Counted from the stretch's first letter, positions 1 through 6,953 are shown. The stretch is DNA of 10,754 nucleotides from CAYLNM01 sp964385045 (GCA_964385045.1 CAYLNM010000144.1:1-10754); one strand, 5' to 3'. Notes: generated by a model not told the origin, from the sequence alone. A program made the numbers and translations.

Positions 1-226
1 GGCGGGGGTGGGACCGACGGAGGCCGCCCGCCGGACGTGTCCGCATCCCGGCCAAGGCGAGCACGCGGCCGCCCGCCGATCCGCGACCGCTCAGGCTGGT
101 CCCGCCGGAGGCCGATCCCTACATTCACATGGCCGATCCCGGAGGAGCACCTCCCGGGGGAGCCGGCCCGGGCCCGGCCTCGCCGTGGCCCTCGACCGAC
201 GTGGCCCGACACGGGAGCCTTCGAAC

Positions 227-1075
227 ATGCTTCAGTCCTCCAACCCGGTGCTGTCGCCGGATCAGAACTTCGAGCAGTACTACGGCACCATGGCCGGCGG
301 CCGGTCCGAGGCCGCCGCCCCGACGACCACCGCCAGCCTCGCGGGCATCGCCAACAAGACCGGCATCCTCGCGGTGGCGTGCGTGGCGTTCGGCGCCCTG
401 GGCTACTCACTGCTGCCGCAGCTCGGCGGGGGCGTGCTGATGGTCTCGGCCATCGTCTCGTTCGTGGTGACGCTCGGCGTCGGCTTCGCCATCACCCGCA
501 ATCCGAAGGTCGCCGCGATCGGCGGCTGGATCTACGCCGCGGTGCAGGGCGTCTTCCTCGGGGCCCTGACCGCGCTGCTCGACGGGATCCTCGCGAGCGC
601 CATCGGCCAGGAGGCCGCGGCGAAGATGGGCGGCTCGCTCGCCCTGCCGGCCTTCGTCATCACCGCCGCTTCGCTCGGCACCATGCTCGGCCTCTACAAG
701 GCCGGGATCCTGCGGCCGACCGAGCGCTTCCAGTCGGTGATGAAGGTCGCGATCGGGGCGGTGATGATCACCTACCTCGCCGGCTTCGTGTTCGCCCTCT
801 TCGGCCGGCCGATCCCGTTCATCAGCATCCAGAGCGCCGTCAACGGCGGCACCGAGGGCCTCATCGGCCTCGGCCTGGGCCTGGTGATCTTCATCATCGC
901 CTCGCTGAGCCTGATCATGGACTTCGGCCGGGCGGAGGAGATCGCGGCGAGCGGCGCTCCCAAGTCGATGGAGTGGGTGGCCGCCTTCGGCCTGATCGTG
1001 AGCATCGCGTGGATCTACTACGAGGCGGTCAAGCTGGCCTTCCGCCTCGCGCTGATCTTCGGCAACCGCGAGTGA
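227..1075 (+). CDS. Bax inhibitor-1/YccA family membrane protein
   Basis: A 282-residue integral membrane protein. The N-terminus (MLQSSNPVLS) is the hallmark of the YccA-like branch of the Bax inhibitor-1 family. About seven hydrophobic segments follow, near residues 46-64, 70-88, 97-118, 139-158, 172-192, 214-233 and 248-268. Segment six ends in LIMDFGRAEE, the usual place of the conserved acidic motif, and GAPKSMEW precedes the last helix as in relatives. Family members act as cytoplasmic-membrane Ca2+ leak or stress proteins; the exact role in bacteria of this branch is not settled. I chose the ATG at 227 because a GGGAG at 213-217 lies 9 nt before it and homology begins there; the upstream in-frame extension to position 8 is low-complexity. 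A twelve-base-pair hairpin downstream probably ends the transcript. Confidence 0.9.
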   Translation: MLQSSNPVLSPDQNFEQYYGTMAGGRSEAAAPTTTASLAGIANKTGILAVACVAFGALGYSLLPQLGGGVLMVSAIVSFVVTLGVGFAITRNPKVAAIGGWIYAAVQGVFLGALTALLDGILASAIGQEAAAKMGGSLALPAFVITAASLGTMLGLYKAGILRPTERFQSVMKVAIGAVMITYLAGFVFALFGRPIPFISIQSAVNGGTEGLIGLGLGLVIFIIASLSLIMDFGRAEEIAASGAPKSMEWVAAFGLIVSIAWIYYEAVKLAFRLALIFGNRE

Positions 1076-1155
1076 GCCGGATGGTCCCCGGTCCGTCGTG
1101 ACCCGGCGCCGGACCGGCCTCCGGGGCCGCGACCACGACCGCACCCGAACGACGA

Positions 1156-1184
1156 AGGGGCTCGCCCGTCATGGGCGAGCCCCT
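1156..1184 (+). terminator. Strong hairpin after the YccA-like gene
   Basis: A perfect 12-bp stem (1156-1167 with 1173-1184) closes a five-base loop GTCAT, 80 bases after the stop of the + strand gene. It lacks a T-tract, as is common in very GC-rich genomes. It lies between two convergent genes and could serve either strand, but a second hairpin is better placed for the - strand gene. Confidence 0.65.
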
Positions 1185-1198
1185 GTCGCATGCGGGGA

Positions 1199-1226
1199 GC
1201 GGGGCGGCGGCGAACCGCCGCCCCGC
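1199..1226 (-). terminator. Strong hairpin after the M64 peptidase gene
   Basis: A perfect 12-bp GC stem (1199-1210 with 1215-1226) with a four-base loop that reads TTCG on the - strand. It starts 23 bases after the peptidase stop codon on that strand. There is no T-tract. The short distance and the stable UUCG-type loop favour a - strand terminator. Confidence 0.65.
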
Positions 1227-1249
1227 GCGGGTGCGCCGGTGACGCGTCG

Positions 1250-2767
1250 TCAGCAGGAGCCCCAGGCCTGGAGGAGGAAGAGCAGGTCCGGGACGCCCAC
1301 CGATCCGTCGGCGTCGAGGTCGCCGACGCAGCCGGCGCACCCCCAGTTCCCCAGCAGGAGGACGAGGTCGGCGAAGCCGATCTCGGAGTCCGAGTCGAGG
1401 TCGCCGGGGCAGCCCGCCCGATCGACGACCCAGGTCCGCGTCTCGTGCATCAGCTCGGTCCGGGCCGCCTCGTCGCGCACCAGCGGCGTCGCGTCGGTGA
1501 CGGCGAGCCGCACCTCGAAGGTGCCCGACGGCGGGCCGTGCCGGGACAGGTCCAGCGTGCCGTCCGGCCCCGCGGTCACGGCGACCCCGTCCACGGTCCA
1601 TGCCCGCGCGACCGGCGAGCCGTCGACCGGCAGCACCTCGGCGAACAGGATCTCGTCGCCCGCGAGCGTGCCCGGCGGCGTGGCCGCGGTCACCAGCGGC
1701 AGCGGCGCGTGGATCGCCAGGACGAGGGCCTCGAGCGACGGCGGGTTGAACGGCCGGTTCAGCGACCGCATCCGGGAGTCGGGGGTCGGCCGGTGGACGC
1801 CCTCGGCGAAGAGGAACGCGCCCTCGTAGGCGTCCACGACCCCGTCGCCCGCGGCGGGCGCCCCGAGCCACGCGGCCCACTTGGTGCCGGCGCTCGCCAT
1901 CGCCTCGGCGTCGAGGGTCGAGACGTTGCGCGGGACGGGCTCGGGCCCGTCGTACGTGCCCTCGAGCTCGTACTCGTCGCCGAGATCGGCGAGGGCGTGC
2001 CCGAGCTCGTGGAGCAGGAGCTCGCCCGCGAGGCCGTTGGCCCCGGGGACCGTGGCGAGGTCCTCGTAGCCGGCACCGCCGTAGGTCGCGGAGTTCGCCA
2101 CCGCGATCACCAGGTCCCGGCCGGGCGCCAGACCCGCGAACAGCCGGGCCTTGGCGGTGTCCACGCACAGCAGACGCTCGATGCCCGCGCACCAGAAGCC
2201 CATGTCGAGGGCGGTGTCCCGCAGGATGCCGAACTCCGGATCGTGGTCGACGCCGGACTCGGGCGACACGACGTCCACGCGGTGGATCGAGATCGCGGGG
2301 GCGTACCGGTCGAAGGGCGGCTCGGCGAGCAGGGCCGCGGTCAGGGCGGCCACCCGGTCCGCGTAGTCCCCGAGCTCCTCCTCGGTGAACCCGTCGCCGA
2401 CGAAGGTGATGTCGAGGCGATGGTCGGGATCGCCGCCGCCGTGGATGGTGGTCACCGCGGGGGGGCCGCCGCCGAGGACCGAGGGGTCGACCGGCCGGGC
2501 CCGCGGCAGCCGGACCACGCCGCCGACGAGGCGTCCGTCGGAGGCCGGCGCGTCCCAGTGCACGCGCTCGCGCAGCGGCTCGGGCGGGACTGCGCCCCTC
2601 ACGGCCGGGCCGGCCGGCGGGTCGGCGGCGCCCGTCCCGGTCCCGGCCGCGAGCCCCGCGAGCCCGGTCGCGAGCAGCCACGTCGCCGCGACCGTGGCGG
2701 CCCGGCGCGGCGTCGCCGGGCCGGCCGTCCGCGTCCGCGCGTCGTGTCGTCGCCATCGCCGTCGCAT
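1250..2767 (-). CDS. Secreted M64-family zinc metallopeptidase with dockerin-like tail
   Basis: A 505-residue exported protein. An arginine-rich n-region is followed by a hydrophobic stretch (residues 24-43) ending in small residues, so it looks like a signal peptide. Residues about 115-350 match the IgA-peptidase M64 fold: LDITFVGDGFT at 119-128, then HELGH at 253-257 (two zinc histidines and the catalytic Glu254), with DEY at 264-266 probably giving the third ligand. Residues 370-450 look like a beta-sandwich domain. Two EF-hand-like loops follow (D456/D458/D460/D467 and D483/D485/D487/D494), each followed by LLxxWG, as in the dockerin-like tails of Phycisphaerae exported proteins. The substrate is unknown; the family name comes from IgA cleavage, which need not apply here. 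I chose the ATG at 2767 because the frame upstream overlaps the divergent lipoprotein gene and would bury the signal peptide. A weak GGGAG lies upstream. Confidence 0.9.
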   Translation of the reverse strand: MRRRWRRHDARTRTAGPATPRRAATVAATWLLATGLAGLAAGTGTGAADPPAGPAVRGAVPPEPLRERVHWDAPASDGRLVGGVVRLPRARPVDPSVLGGGPPAVTTIHGGGDPDHRLDITFVGDGFTEEELGDYADRVAALTAALLAEPPFDRYAPAISIHRVDVVSPESGVDHDPEFGILRDTALDMGFWCAGIERLLCVDTAKARLFAGLAPGRDLVIAVANSATYGGAGYEDLATVPGANGLAGELLLHELGHALADLGDEYELEGTYDGPEPVPRNVSTLDAEAMASAGTKWAAWLGAPAAGDGVVDAYEGAFLFAEGVHRPTPDSRMRSLNRPFNPPSLEALVLAIHAPLPLVTAATPPGTLAGDEILFAEVLPVDGSPVARAWTVDGVAVTAGPDGTLDLSRHGPPSGTFEVRLAVTDATPLVRDEAARTELMHETRTWVVDRAGCPGDLDSDSEIGFADLVLLLGNWGCAGCVGDLDADGSVGVPDLLFLLQAWGSC

Positions 2768-2810
2768 CGTCGGTCGCCGCTCCCGTCGCCCGCGCGTGCG
2801 CCGCGCTCCG

Positions 2811-2828
2811 GGGCCGGACCGTCCGGCC
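2811..2828. promoter_or_regulatory. Near-perfect dyad between divergent genes
   Basis: The arms 2812-2819 and 2821-2828 are exact 8-bp reverse complements around a single C. The dyad lies between the divergent peptidase (start 2767) and lipoprotein (start 2877) genes, so it could be a shared operator or a 5' leader hairpin of the peptidase mRNA. An 18-nt block here recurs with one mismatch at 10555-10572, also about 40 nt upstream of a - strand gene. The function is inferred only from symmetry, place and recurrence. Confidence 0.35.
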
Positions 2829-2863
2829 GCCGGGCCGCGCCGCGTGTCGGCGCCGAGGCCCGG

Positions 2864-2869
2864 TAGAAT
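2864..2869 (+). promoter_or_regulatory. TAGAAT -10 element of a probable leaderless gene
   Basis: TAGAAT matches the TATAAT consensus at five of six bases. It ends 7 bases before the ATG at 2877, so transcription would be expected to begin at or next to the start codon. No good Shine-Dalgarno lies before that ATG, which agrees with a leaderless message. I see no convincing -35 element. Confidence 0.45.
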
Positions 2870-2876
2870 CGCCGCG

Positions 2877-3230
2877 ATGCGAACGCTACCGGCTCCCAGG
2901 ACGACTCCCGTGATCGCGGCCAAAAAGCCTTCGGCTCCCGCCACGCCCCGCGCCACGCCCCGCGCCGCGACCCGCACGGAACCCGTCCACCCGGCCGCGA
3001 TCCCGCGTCACGCGCCCGGGACCGCCGCCCGCCGCCGGGCGATCGCGCTCGGTCTCGCGTCCGGCCTGCTGCTCGCGGCCGGGGGGTGCCAGCGCTCGCT
3101 CTTCAAGCAGAATCAGGGGCGCACGCAGTTCGAGTCGTTCGAGCTGATGCGAGGCGAGTACACGCCGGCCGAGGAGCCGGACGTGTTCGGCAACCCGCAG
3201 CCGGCGCTGCGCGCGCGGCTGCTCCGCTGA
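2877..3230 (+). CDS. Short lipoprotein-like protein of unknown function
   Basis: 117 residues. A long basic, Ala/Pro-rich leader (1-53, with RRR at 52-54) precedes a hydrophobic stretch at 55-69 and then Gly-Gly-Cys71. This resembles a lipobox, although position -3 is Ala rather than Leu. The mature part would be only 47 residues, hydrophilic, with the segment RTQFESFELMRGEYTPAEEP and an Arg-rich end. I do not recognise a named family. The ATG at 2877 sits directly behind a TAGAAT element and is probably translated leaderless; a GTG at residue 12 (about 2910) would shorten the odd leader but has no ribosome site. The leader includes an exact 12-nt DNA duplication (2941-2952 and 2953-2964). 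It is divergent from the peptidase gene and 114 bp before the amidase-like gene. Confidence 0.65.
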   Translation: MRTLPAPRTTPVIAAKKPSAPATPRATPRAATRTEPVHPAAIPRHAPGTAARRRAIALGLASGLLLAAGGCQRSLFKQNQGRTQFESFELMRGEYTPAEEPDVFGNPQPALRARLLR

Positions 3231-3235
3231 TCGCC

Positions 3236-3249
3236 GCGCGGCGCCGCGC
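3236..3249 (+). terminator. GC palindrome after the lipoprotein gene
   Basis: A perfect 14-bp palindrome of only G and C begins 6 bases after the stop codon. It could fold as a 5-bp stem with a four-base loop. The position suits a terminator, but it is short and has no T-tract. Confidence 0.25.
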
Positions 3250-3322
3250 CCCCTCGCGCGCCGCTCCGGTGGACAAGGCTGTGTTTATTCAAGGGCCGCG
3301 ACGGGGCGGTCCGATGGTCCGA

Positions 3323-3328
3323 TAGAGT
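3323..3328 (+). promoter_or_regulatory. TAGAGT -10-like element before the amidase-like gene
   Basis: TAGAGT (four of six consensus bases) lies 16 bases before the GTG start at 3345, giving a predicted leader of about 10 nt. It resembles the TAGAAT of the preceding gene. The bases at the -35 position do not resemble TTGACA. Confidence 0.3.
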
Positions 3329-3344
3329 CGACGGCACGGACGCT

Positions 3345-4040
3345 GTGACACAGAACGCACGACGCCCATCCCGAACGAGGGCGACGTCACGGACGACGAG
3401 ACGCACGAAGGTCGTATGGGCGACCTTCTTCGGTGCCATGAGCCTGCTGGTCGGCGTGCTGTCGATCGGCGAGGGACACACGCGGTCCCGACTGCTCATG
3501 GCCGCCGAGCCCACCCTCGTCCCGGGCGACGCTCCCGAACGCGGTCCGAACCGAACGGACCCGCTGTTCTCCCTCGACGCCGGTTTCGATCCGGCGGCGT
3601 GGGACGGCATCGTGATCCACCACAGCGGCGGCGTGTTCGCCGACGAGGCCTCGCTCGATCGCCTCCACCGGCGGCTCGGCAGCCCCGACGGCATCACCCA
3701 CCACTTCCTCATCGGCAACGGCATGGGCGTCGACGAGGGCGTCATCGCCATCACCGACCGGTGGAACCGCCAGCGGCCCGGGGTGCACGTCGCCGGGGCC
3801 GCGGGGGCCTGGCACAACGAGCGGTCGATCTCGATCTGCCTCGTGGGCGACGGCGACGAGCGGCCGTTCTCGCGGCGGCAGATCGAGTCCCTCGCCAGCC
3901 TCGTCCAGCGCCTGCAGGACGCCTGCGGCATCCCGGCCGAGCGGGTCCGTCTCGCCCGCGAGGTGGCCGGCCGCGACACCGTGAGCAGCCCCGGCGGCTA
4001 CTTCCCGGTCGCGACGTTCCGGGACCGTCTGCTGCCCTGA
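3345..4040 (+). CDS. Membrane-anchored amidase_2/PGRP-fold protein, probably non-catalytic
   Basis: 231 residues. A basic N-terminus and one hydrophobic segment (23-42) act as signal anchor or signal peptide. Residues 86-231 follow the N-acetylmuramoyl-L-alanine amidase_2 layout: GIVIHHSGG (88-96), HHFLIGNG (119-126), GVHVAG (146-151), HNERSISICLVGDG (157-170) and SSPGGYFP (214-221). That fold binds peptidoglycan stem peptides outside the membrane. In active members zinc is held by a first His, a second His in an HRD-like motif, and a Cys or Asp before PG. Only the first (His92) remains: the second aligns with Ala204 and the third with Ser215, and the usual Tyr before HF is His119. It may therefore be a binding protein or pseudoenzyme. 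The GTG at 3345 is used because the hydrophobic segment follows it and no in-frame ATG comes earlier than residue 32; its ribosome site is weak. Confidence 0.85.
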   Translation: MTQNARRPSRTRATSRTTRRTKVVWATFFGAMSLLVGVLSIGEGHTRSRLLMAAEPTLVPGDAPERGPNRTDPLFSLDAGFDPAAWDGIVIHHSGGVFADEASLDRLHRRLGSPDGITHHFLIGNGMGVDEGVIAITDRWNRQRPGVHVAGAAGAWHNERSISICLVGDGDERPFSRRQIESLASLVQRLQDACGIPAERVRLAREVAGRDTVSSPGGYFPVATFRDRLLP

Positions 4041-4062
4041 CCGCGAGCGACGGCGAACGACC

Positions 4063-4103
4063 GCGGCCGGCCTCGATCCGACGTCCCCGTCCGCGCCGGC
4101 CGC
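4063..4103 (+). terminator. Stem-loop after the amidase-like gene
   Basis: A 9-bp GC stem (4063-4071 with 4095-4103) starts 22 bases after the stop. Its 23-base loop contains a nested 4-bp stem (4080-4083 with 4088-4091). There is no T-tract beyond TCCCC. The position fits a terminator. Confidence 0.35.
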
Positions 4104-4234
4104 TCCCCGCGACGTCGTCCGGGCCGTTTCTGCGCTCCGTGGCGTCCGATCGGAGCGGCGAACGCCCGTGCTCGCCCTCGCACGATCCGCCGGGCCATCC
4201 CCGTTCGCCCCACCTGCCGCATCCGCCTGGTCCG

Positions 4235-4259
4235 GAATCGCCGAATCGCGATCGAATCG
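4235..4259. repeat. Three short GAATCG repeats
   Basis: GAATCG occurs at 4235-4240, 4243-4248 and 4254-4259, the last two flanking the palindrome ATCGCGAT (4245-4252). The cluster is about 150 bases upstream of the predicted kinase promoter. It could be a regulator site or chance. Confidence 0.2.
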
Positions 4260-4388
4260 GCATCTCCGCTCCGTTTGTGGGCACGCCGGGGCCGTGTTCC
4301 CGTATGAACGGCCACGACGGCGGTCGCCACCCGCCGGTCTCGTCGTCCCGGTCCGCGGTGGGCGGGGACGAGCAGACTCGTCACGGCG

Positions 4389-4417
4389 TTGCCCGGCGAG
4401 GCGGGGGGAAGTATCGT
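4389..4417 (+). promoter_or_regulatory. Sigma-70-like promoter of the kinase gene
   Basis: TTGCCC (4389-4394) and TATCGT (4412-4417) are separated by exactly 17 bases, each matching four of six consensus bases. The predicted start near 4424 gives a leader of about 22 nt that includes the GGAGG at 4436-4440, 5 nt before the ATG at 4446. This is the best -35/-10 pair I see in the window. Confidence 0.45.
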
Positions 4418-4445
4418 CTTCCCTCTCCCCCGGCTGGAGGGAGCC

Positions 4446-5405
4446 ATGTCTGTCGCGTCGCGGGGGGTTGCAGCGGCTCCGAAAGCCGTGCCGTCGGCGC
4501 CATCGTCGCCTCGTCGCCCCCCTGCACGAAGATCGAAGATGGATGAACCGAGGGACATTGCGGGCTACCGCGTGCTGTCACGTCTCGGCGAGGGTGCCGC
4601 GTCGTCCCTGTACGCCGTCCACGATCCGCACACCAAGCACGTCTGGGCCCTGAAGCACGTCGAGAAGGCGTCGGACAAGGACCAGCGGTTCATCGACCAG
4701 ACCGAGAACGAGTACTCGGTCGCCTCGAAGCTCGACCACCCCAGCCTCCGCAAGGTCGAGCGGCTCGTGAAGCATCGCAAGCGCTTCCGCGTGGTCGCGG
4801 CGTCCCTGCTGATGGAGCTCGTGGACGCCGCGACGCTCGACCAGCTGCCGCCGATGACGGACCTTTCGGTGGTGCGGGTGTTTCGGCAGGTGGCTCGCGG
4901 ACTGCTGCACATGCACCAGCGGGGCTTCGTCCACACGGACCTCAAGCCCAACAACATCATGCTGACCGAGCAGGGGAAGGTGAAGATCATCGACCTCGGC
5001 CAGGCGTGCCGCATCGGGACGACCAAGAAGCGGATCCAGGGGACGCCGGGCTACATGGCACCCGAGCAGGCGCACCGGCAGGCGATCACGCCCAAGACCG
5101 ACGTCTACAACCTCGGGGCGACGATGTACTGGGTCCTCTGCCGGGACGTGATCCCCACCGCGCTGCCGCCCTCGGACGACGGCAGCCTCTTCACCGGGGC
5201 CCTGGACGCCGCGATGGTCGAGCCGCCGGTGCCGCCGCACGAGCGGGACCCGCGGATCCACCCGCTGCTGAGCCAGCAGGTCCTCGACTGCGTGAAGACG
5301 GATCCGGACCAGCGGCCGGAGATGCAGGTCGTGCTCGACCGGCTCGAGCTCATCGGCGAGGTGCTCGAGAACCCCGAGCGGGAGGCGGAGGCCCGGCAGG
5401 CCTGA
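4446..5405 (+). CDS. Soluble Hanks-type Ser/Thr protein kinase
   Basis: 319 residues. A basic Pro/Arg/Ser-rich N-terminus (1-31) precedes one kinase domain at about 41-305. Visible motifs are the glycine loop LGEGAASSLYAV (47-58), ATP lysine Lys70 in WALK, helix-C Glu89, catalytic HTDLKPNN (163-170; Asp165, Asn170), metal-binding DLG (183-185), and GTPGYMAPEQ (199-208). It phosphorylates proteins in the cytoplasm; the substrate is unknown. The HRD arginine is Thr164, so it is a non-RD kinase, and DFG is replaced by DLG. There is no transmembrane or sensor domain, so input must come from partners or localisation. The ATG at 4446 has a strong GGAGG 5 nt upstream and a promoter before it. An internal ATG at 4539 (residue 32) would give just the kinase domain but has a weaker ribosome site. 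Confidence 0.92.
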   Translation: MSVASRGVAAAPKAVPSAPSSPRRPPARRSKMDEPRDIAGYRVLSRLGEGAASSLYAVHDPHTKHVWALKHVEKASDKDQRFIDQTENEYSVASKLDHPSLRKVERLVKHRKRFRVVAASLLMELVDAATLDQLPPMTDLSVVRVFRQVARGLLHMHQRGFVHTDLKPNNIMLTEQGKVKIIDLGQACRIGTTKKRIQGTPGYMAPEQAHRQAITPKTDVYNLGATMYWVLCRDVIPTALPPSDDGSLFTGALDAAMVEPPVPPHERDPRIHPLLSQQVLDCVKTDPDQRPEMQVVLDRLELIGEVLENPEREAEARQA

Positions 5406-5762
5406 CCCGCCGCCGCCGCGCGGGCCCGCTCCGGGGCCCGGGCCCCGCCGCGCCAGCCCGCGCCCCTTGGGCGCCGGCCCCCCCGGGCCCCGACCTCGGC
5501 CTCGCCCCGGCCCCCGAAGGCCCCGACGCCACGGTCGCATCGCCCCACGATCCGCGGAGCGAGGGTTGCGGCGAGCGTCCGAAGAACCGCCGCGCACGAC
5601 CGAGCGCGCCCGCCCCGCCCGCACGATCGCGCCGCGGCCCGCTCCGGGACCCGGGTGCACCATCAGTCCGCTTCCACGATGCCCGACCCGCCCCGAGCGG
5701 GAGGGATCACGAGTGCCGGCGCGAGCGCCAGGCCACTCCCGCGATCCAGTGGGAGTCCAGCC
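5406..5762. other. Non-genic stretch between kinase and binding-protein genes
   Basis: No credible gene in these 357 bases. A perfect 16-bp GC palindrome at 5432-5447, 26 bases after the kinase stop, is a possible terminator. The right end holds a hairpin over the ribosome site of the next gene. I see no clear promoter. Confidence 0.55.
5735..5756 (+). promoter_or_regulatory. Hairpin covering the ribosome binding site of the binding-protein gene
   Basis: The ribosome site GGGAG at 5751-5755 lies 7 nt before the ATG at 5763. Bases 5735-5742 can pair with 5749-5756 (eight pairs, one of them G-U) around a six-base loop, burying the whole ribosome site. This suggests translational control of expression, but it is predicted by eye only. 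Confidence 0.35.
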
Positions 5763-6947
5763 ATGCGCCGCACCGCCGTCGCCGCCGCCGCCGTCCTCGC
5801 CCTCGCCGTCCCGGCCGCCCCCGCCGCCGATCCCGGCGTCACCCCCGACTCGATCCTGCTCGGCCAGGTCGCCGCCCTCAAGGGTCCGGCCCAGGCCCTC
5901 GGCACCGGCATGCAGGCGGGCATCGAGGCCGCGTTCGCCGAGGCCAACGCCGCCGGCGGCATCGACGGCCGCCGCCTCGAGCTCCGGAGCATCAACGACG
6001 GGTACGAGCCCGACAAGGCCGAGCTCGCCTCGACCATGCTCGTCGACAAGGTCGGCGTCTTCGCCCTCATCGGTGGCGTGGGCACGCCGACGGCCAAGGC
6101 CATCGTCCCGATCTGCCAGGACCGGCAGGTCCCCTTCATCGCGCCCTTCACCGGGGCCGGCTTCCTCCGCGACGTGGCCGCCAACGACCAGGTGGTCAAC
6201 TTCCGGGCGAGCTACGACCAGGAGATGGAGCGGCTCGCGGCGTACCTCGTGGACGAGCAGGGGCTCGAGCGGATCGCCTGCTTCTACCAGGACGACGCGT
6301 ACGGCCAGGTCGGGCTCTCGGGCATCACCGAGGCCCTCGAGCGGCGCGGCATGAGCCTCGCCGCCACCGGGACCTACGAGCGCAACACCGTCGCCGTCGC
6401 CCGGGGGCTCGAGACGGTCAAGGCCGGCCGGCCGCAGGCGGTGGTGATGGTCGGGGCGTACACCGGCTGCGCCGCCTTCATCAAGTCGGCCAAGGCCGAC
6501 CCCGCGTTCGACGGCGTCACCTTCTGCAACATCTCGTTCGTGGGCACCAAGGCCCTCGGCGCCGCCCTCGGCGCCGACGCCGACGGCGTGGTCGTCTCGC
6601 AGTGCGTGCCCTTCCCGTGGGATCTCTCCACCCCCGCGGTGGCCGAGTACCACGCCGCGATGGCCGCCGCCGGCCACGGCGAGGACGCGATCGGCTTCGT
6701 CTCGCTCGAGGGCTACCTCGCGACCCGCGGCTTCCTGCGGGCGCTCGACGCGCTCGAGGGCGACGTGACCCGCGCCGGCCTGCTCCAGGCGTTCGCCGAT
6801 CTCGGCTCCTTCGACCTCGGCGGCGTGCCGCACACCTTCGGCGAGGGCGACAACCAGGGCAGCGACACCGTCCACCTGACGGTGTTCGAGGGCACCGAGA
6901 TCCGCCCCCTCGGCACCGCGGCGATCGCGACCGTGCCCACGCCGTGA
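5763..6947 (+). CDS. LivJ-like periplasmic substrate-binding protein
   Basis: 394 residues. A Sec-type signal peptide (MRRT, then a hydrophobic Ala/Val/Leu core) ends near AAPAA at 18-22. The rest follows the type 1 periplasmic-binding fold of branched-chain amino-acid/amide ABC transporters: ILLGQVAALKGPAQALGTGMQAGIEAAFAEAN (31-62), GGIDGRRLEL (65-74), LIGGVGTPTAKAI near 102-114, and VPFIAPFTGAGFLR (123-136) at the hinge and ligand site. The family binds amino acids, amides or similar small molecules; the ligand cannot be read here. No LivH/M/G/F partners lie nearby. The next gene on the same strand, 156 bp away, is a chemoreceptor, which suggests a sensory role. The start ATG at 5763 has GGGAG 7 nt upstream, inside a predicted hairpin. 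Confidence 0.9.
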   Translation: MRRTAVAAAAVLALAVPAAPAADPGVTPDSILLGQVAALKGPAQALGTGMQAGIEAAFAEANAAGGIDGRRLELRSINDGYEPDKAELASTMLVDKVGVFALIGGVGTPTAKAIVPICQDRQVPFIAPFTGAGFLRDVAANDQVVNFRASYDQEMERLAAYLVDEQGLERIACFYQDDAYGQVGLSGITEALERRGMSLAATGTYERNTVAVARGLETVKAGRPQAVVMVGAYTGCAAFIKSAKADPAFDGVTFCNISFVGTKALGAALGADADGVVVSQCVPFPWDLSTPAVAEYHAAMAAAGHGEDAIGFVSLEGYLATRGFLRALDALEGDVTRAGLLQAFADLGSFDLGGVPHTFGEGDNQGSDTVHLTVFEGTEIRPLGTAAIATVPTP

Positions 6948-6953
6948 GGACGC

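Larger units (their letters stand above)
4041..4445. other. Non-genic stretch before the kinase gene
   Basis: I find no credible gene in these 405 bases on either strand. They hold a stem-loop at 4063-4103 just after the amidase-like gene, three copies of GAATCG at 4235-4259, and a promoter and ribosome site for the kinase at the right end. Composition is slightly richer in A and T than the flanking genes. Confidence 0.6.

Noticed and set aside
8..226. In-frame N-terminal extension of the YccA-like protein
   Set aside because: The extension is low-complexity, unlike the family, and the ATG at 227 has a ribosome site and the family's typical N-terminus.
1190..2866. A 558-codon + strand frame opposite the M64 peptidase
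   Set aside because: It is a shadow frame of the peptidase gene, rich in Arg, Gly and Val with no recognisable motif.
2768..2977. In-frame upstream start for the M64 peptidase
   Set aside because: It would overlap the divergent lipoprotein gene and place 70 extra residues before a good signal peptide.
4420..4442. Hairpin hiding the kinase ribosome site (TCCCTC with GAGGGA)
   Set aside because: The left arm lies at or before the transcription start predicted from the promoter at 4389-4417, so it would probably not be in the mRNA.
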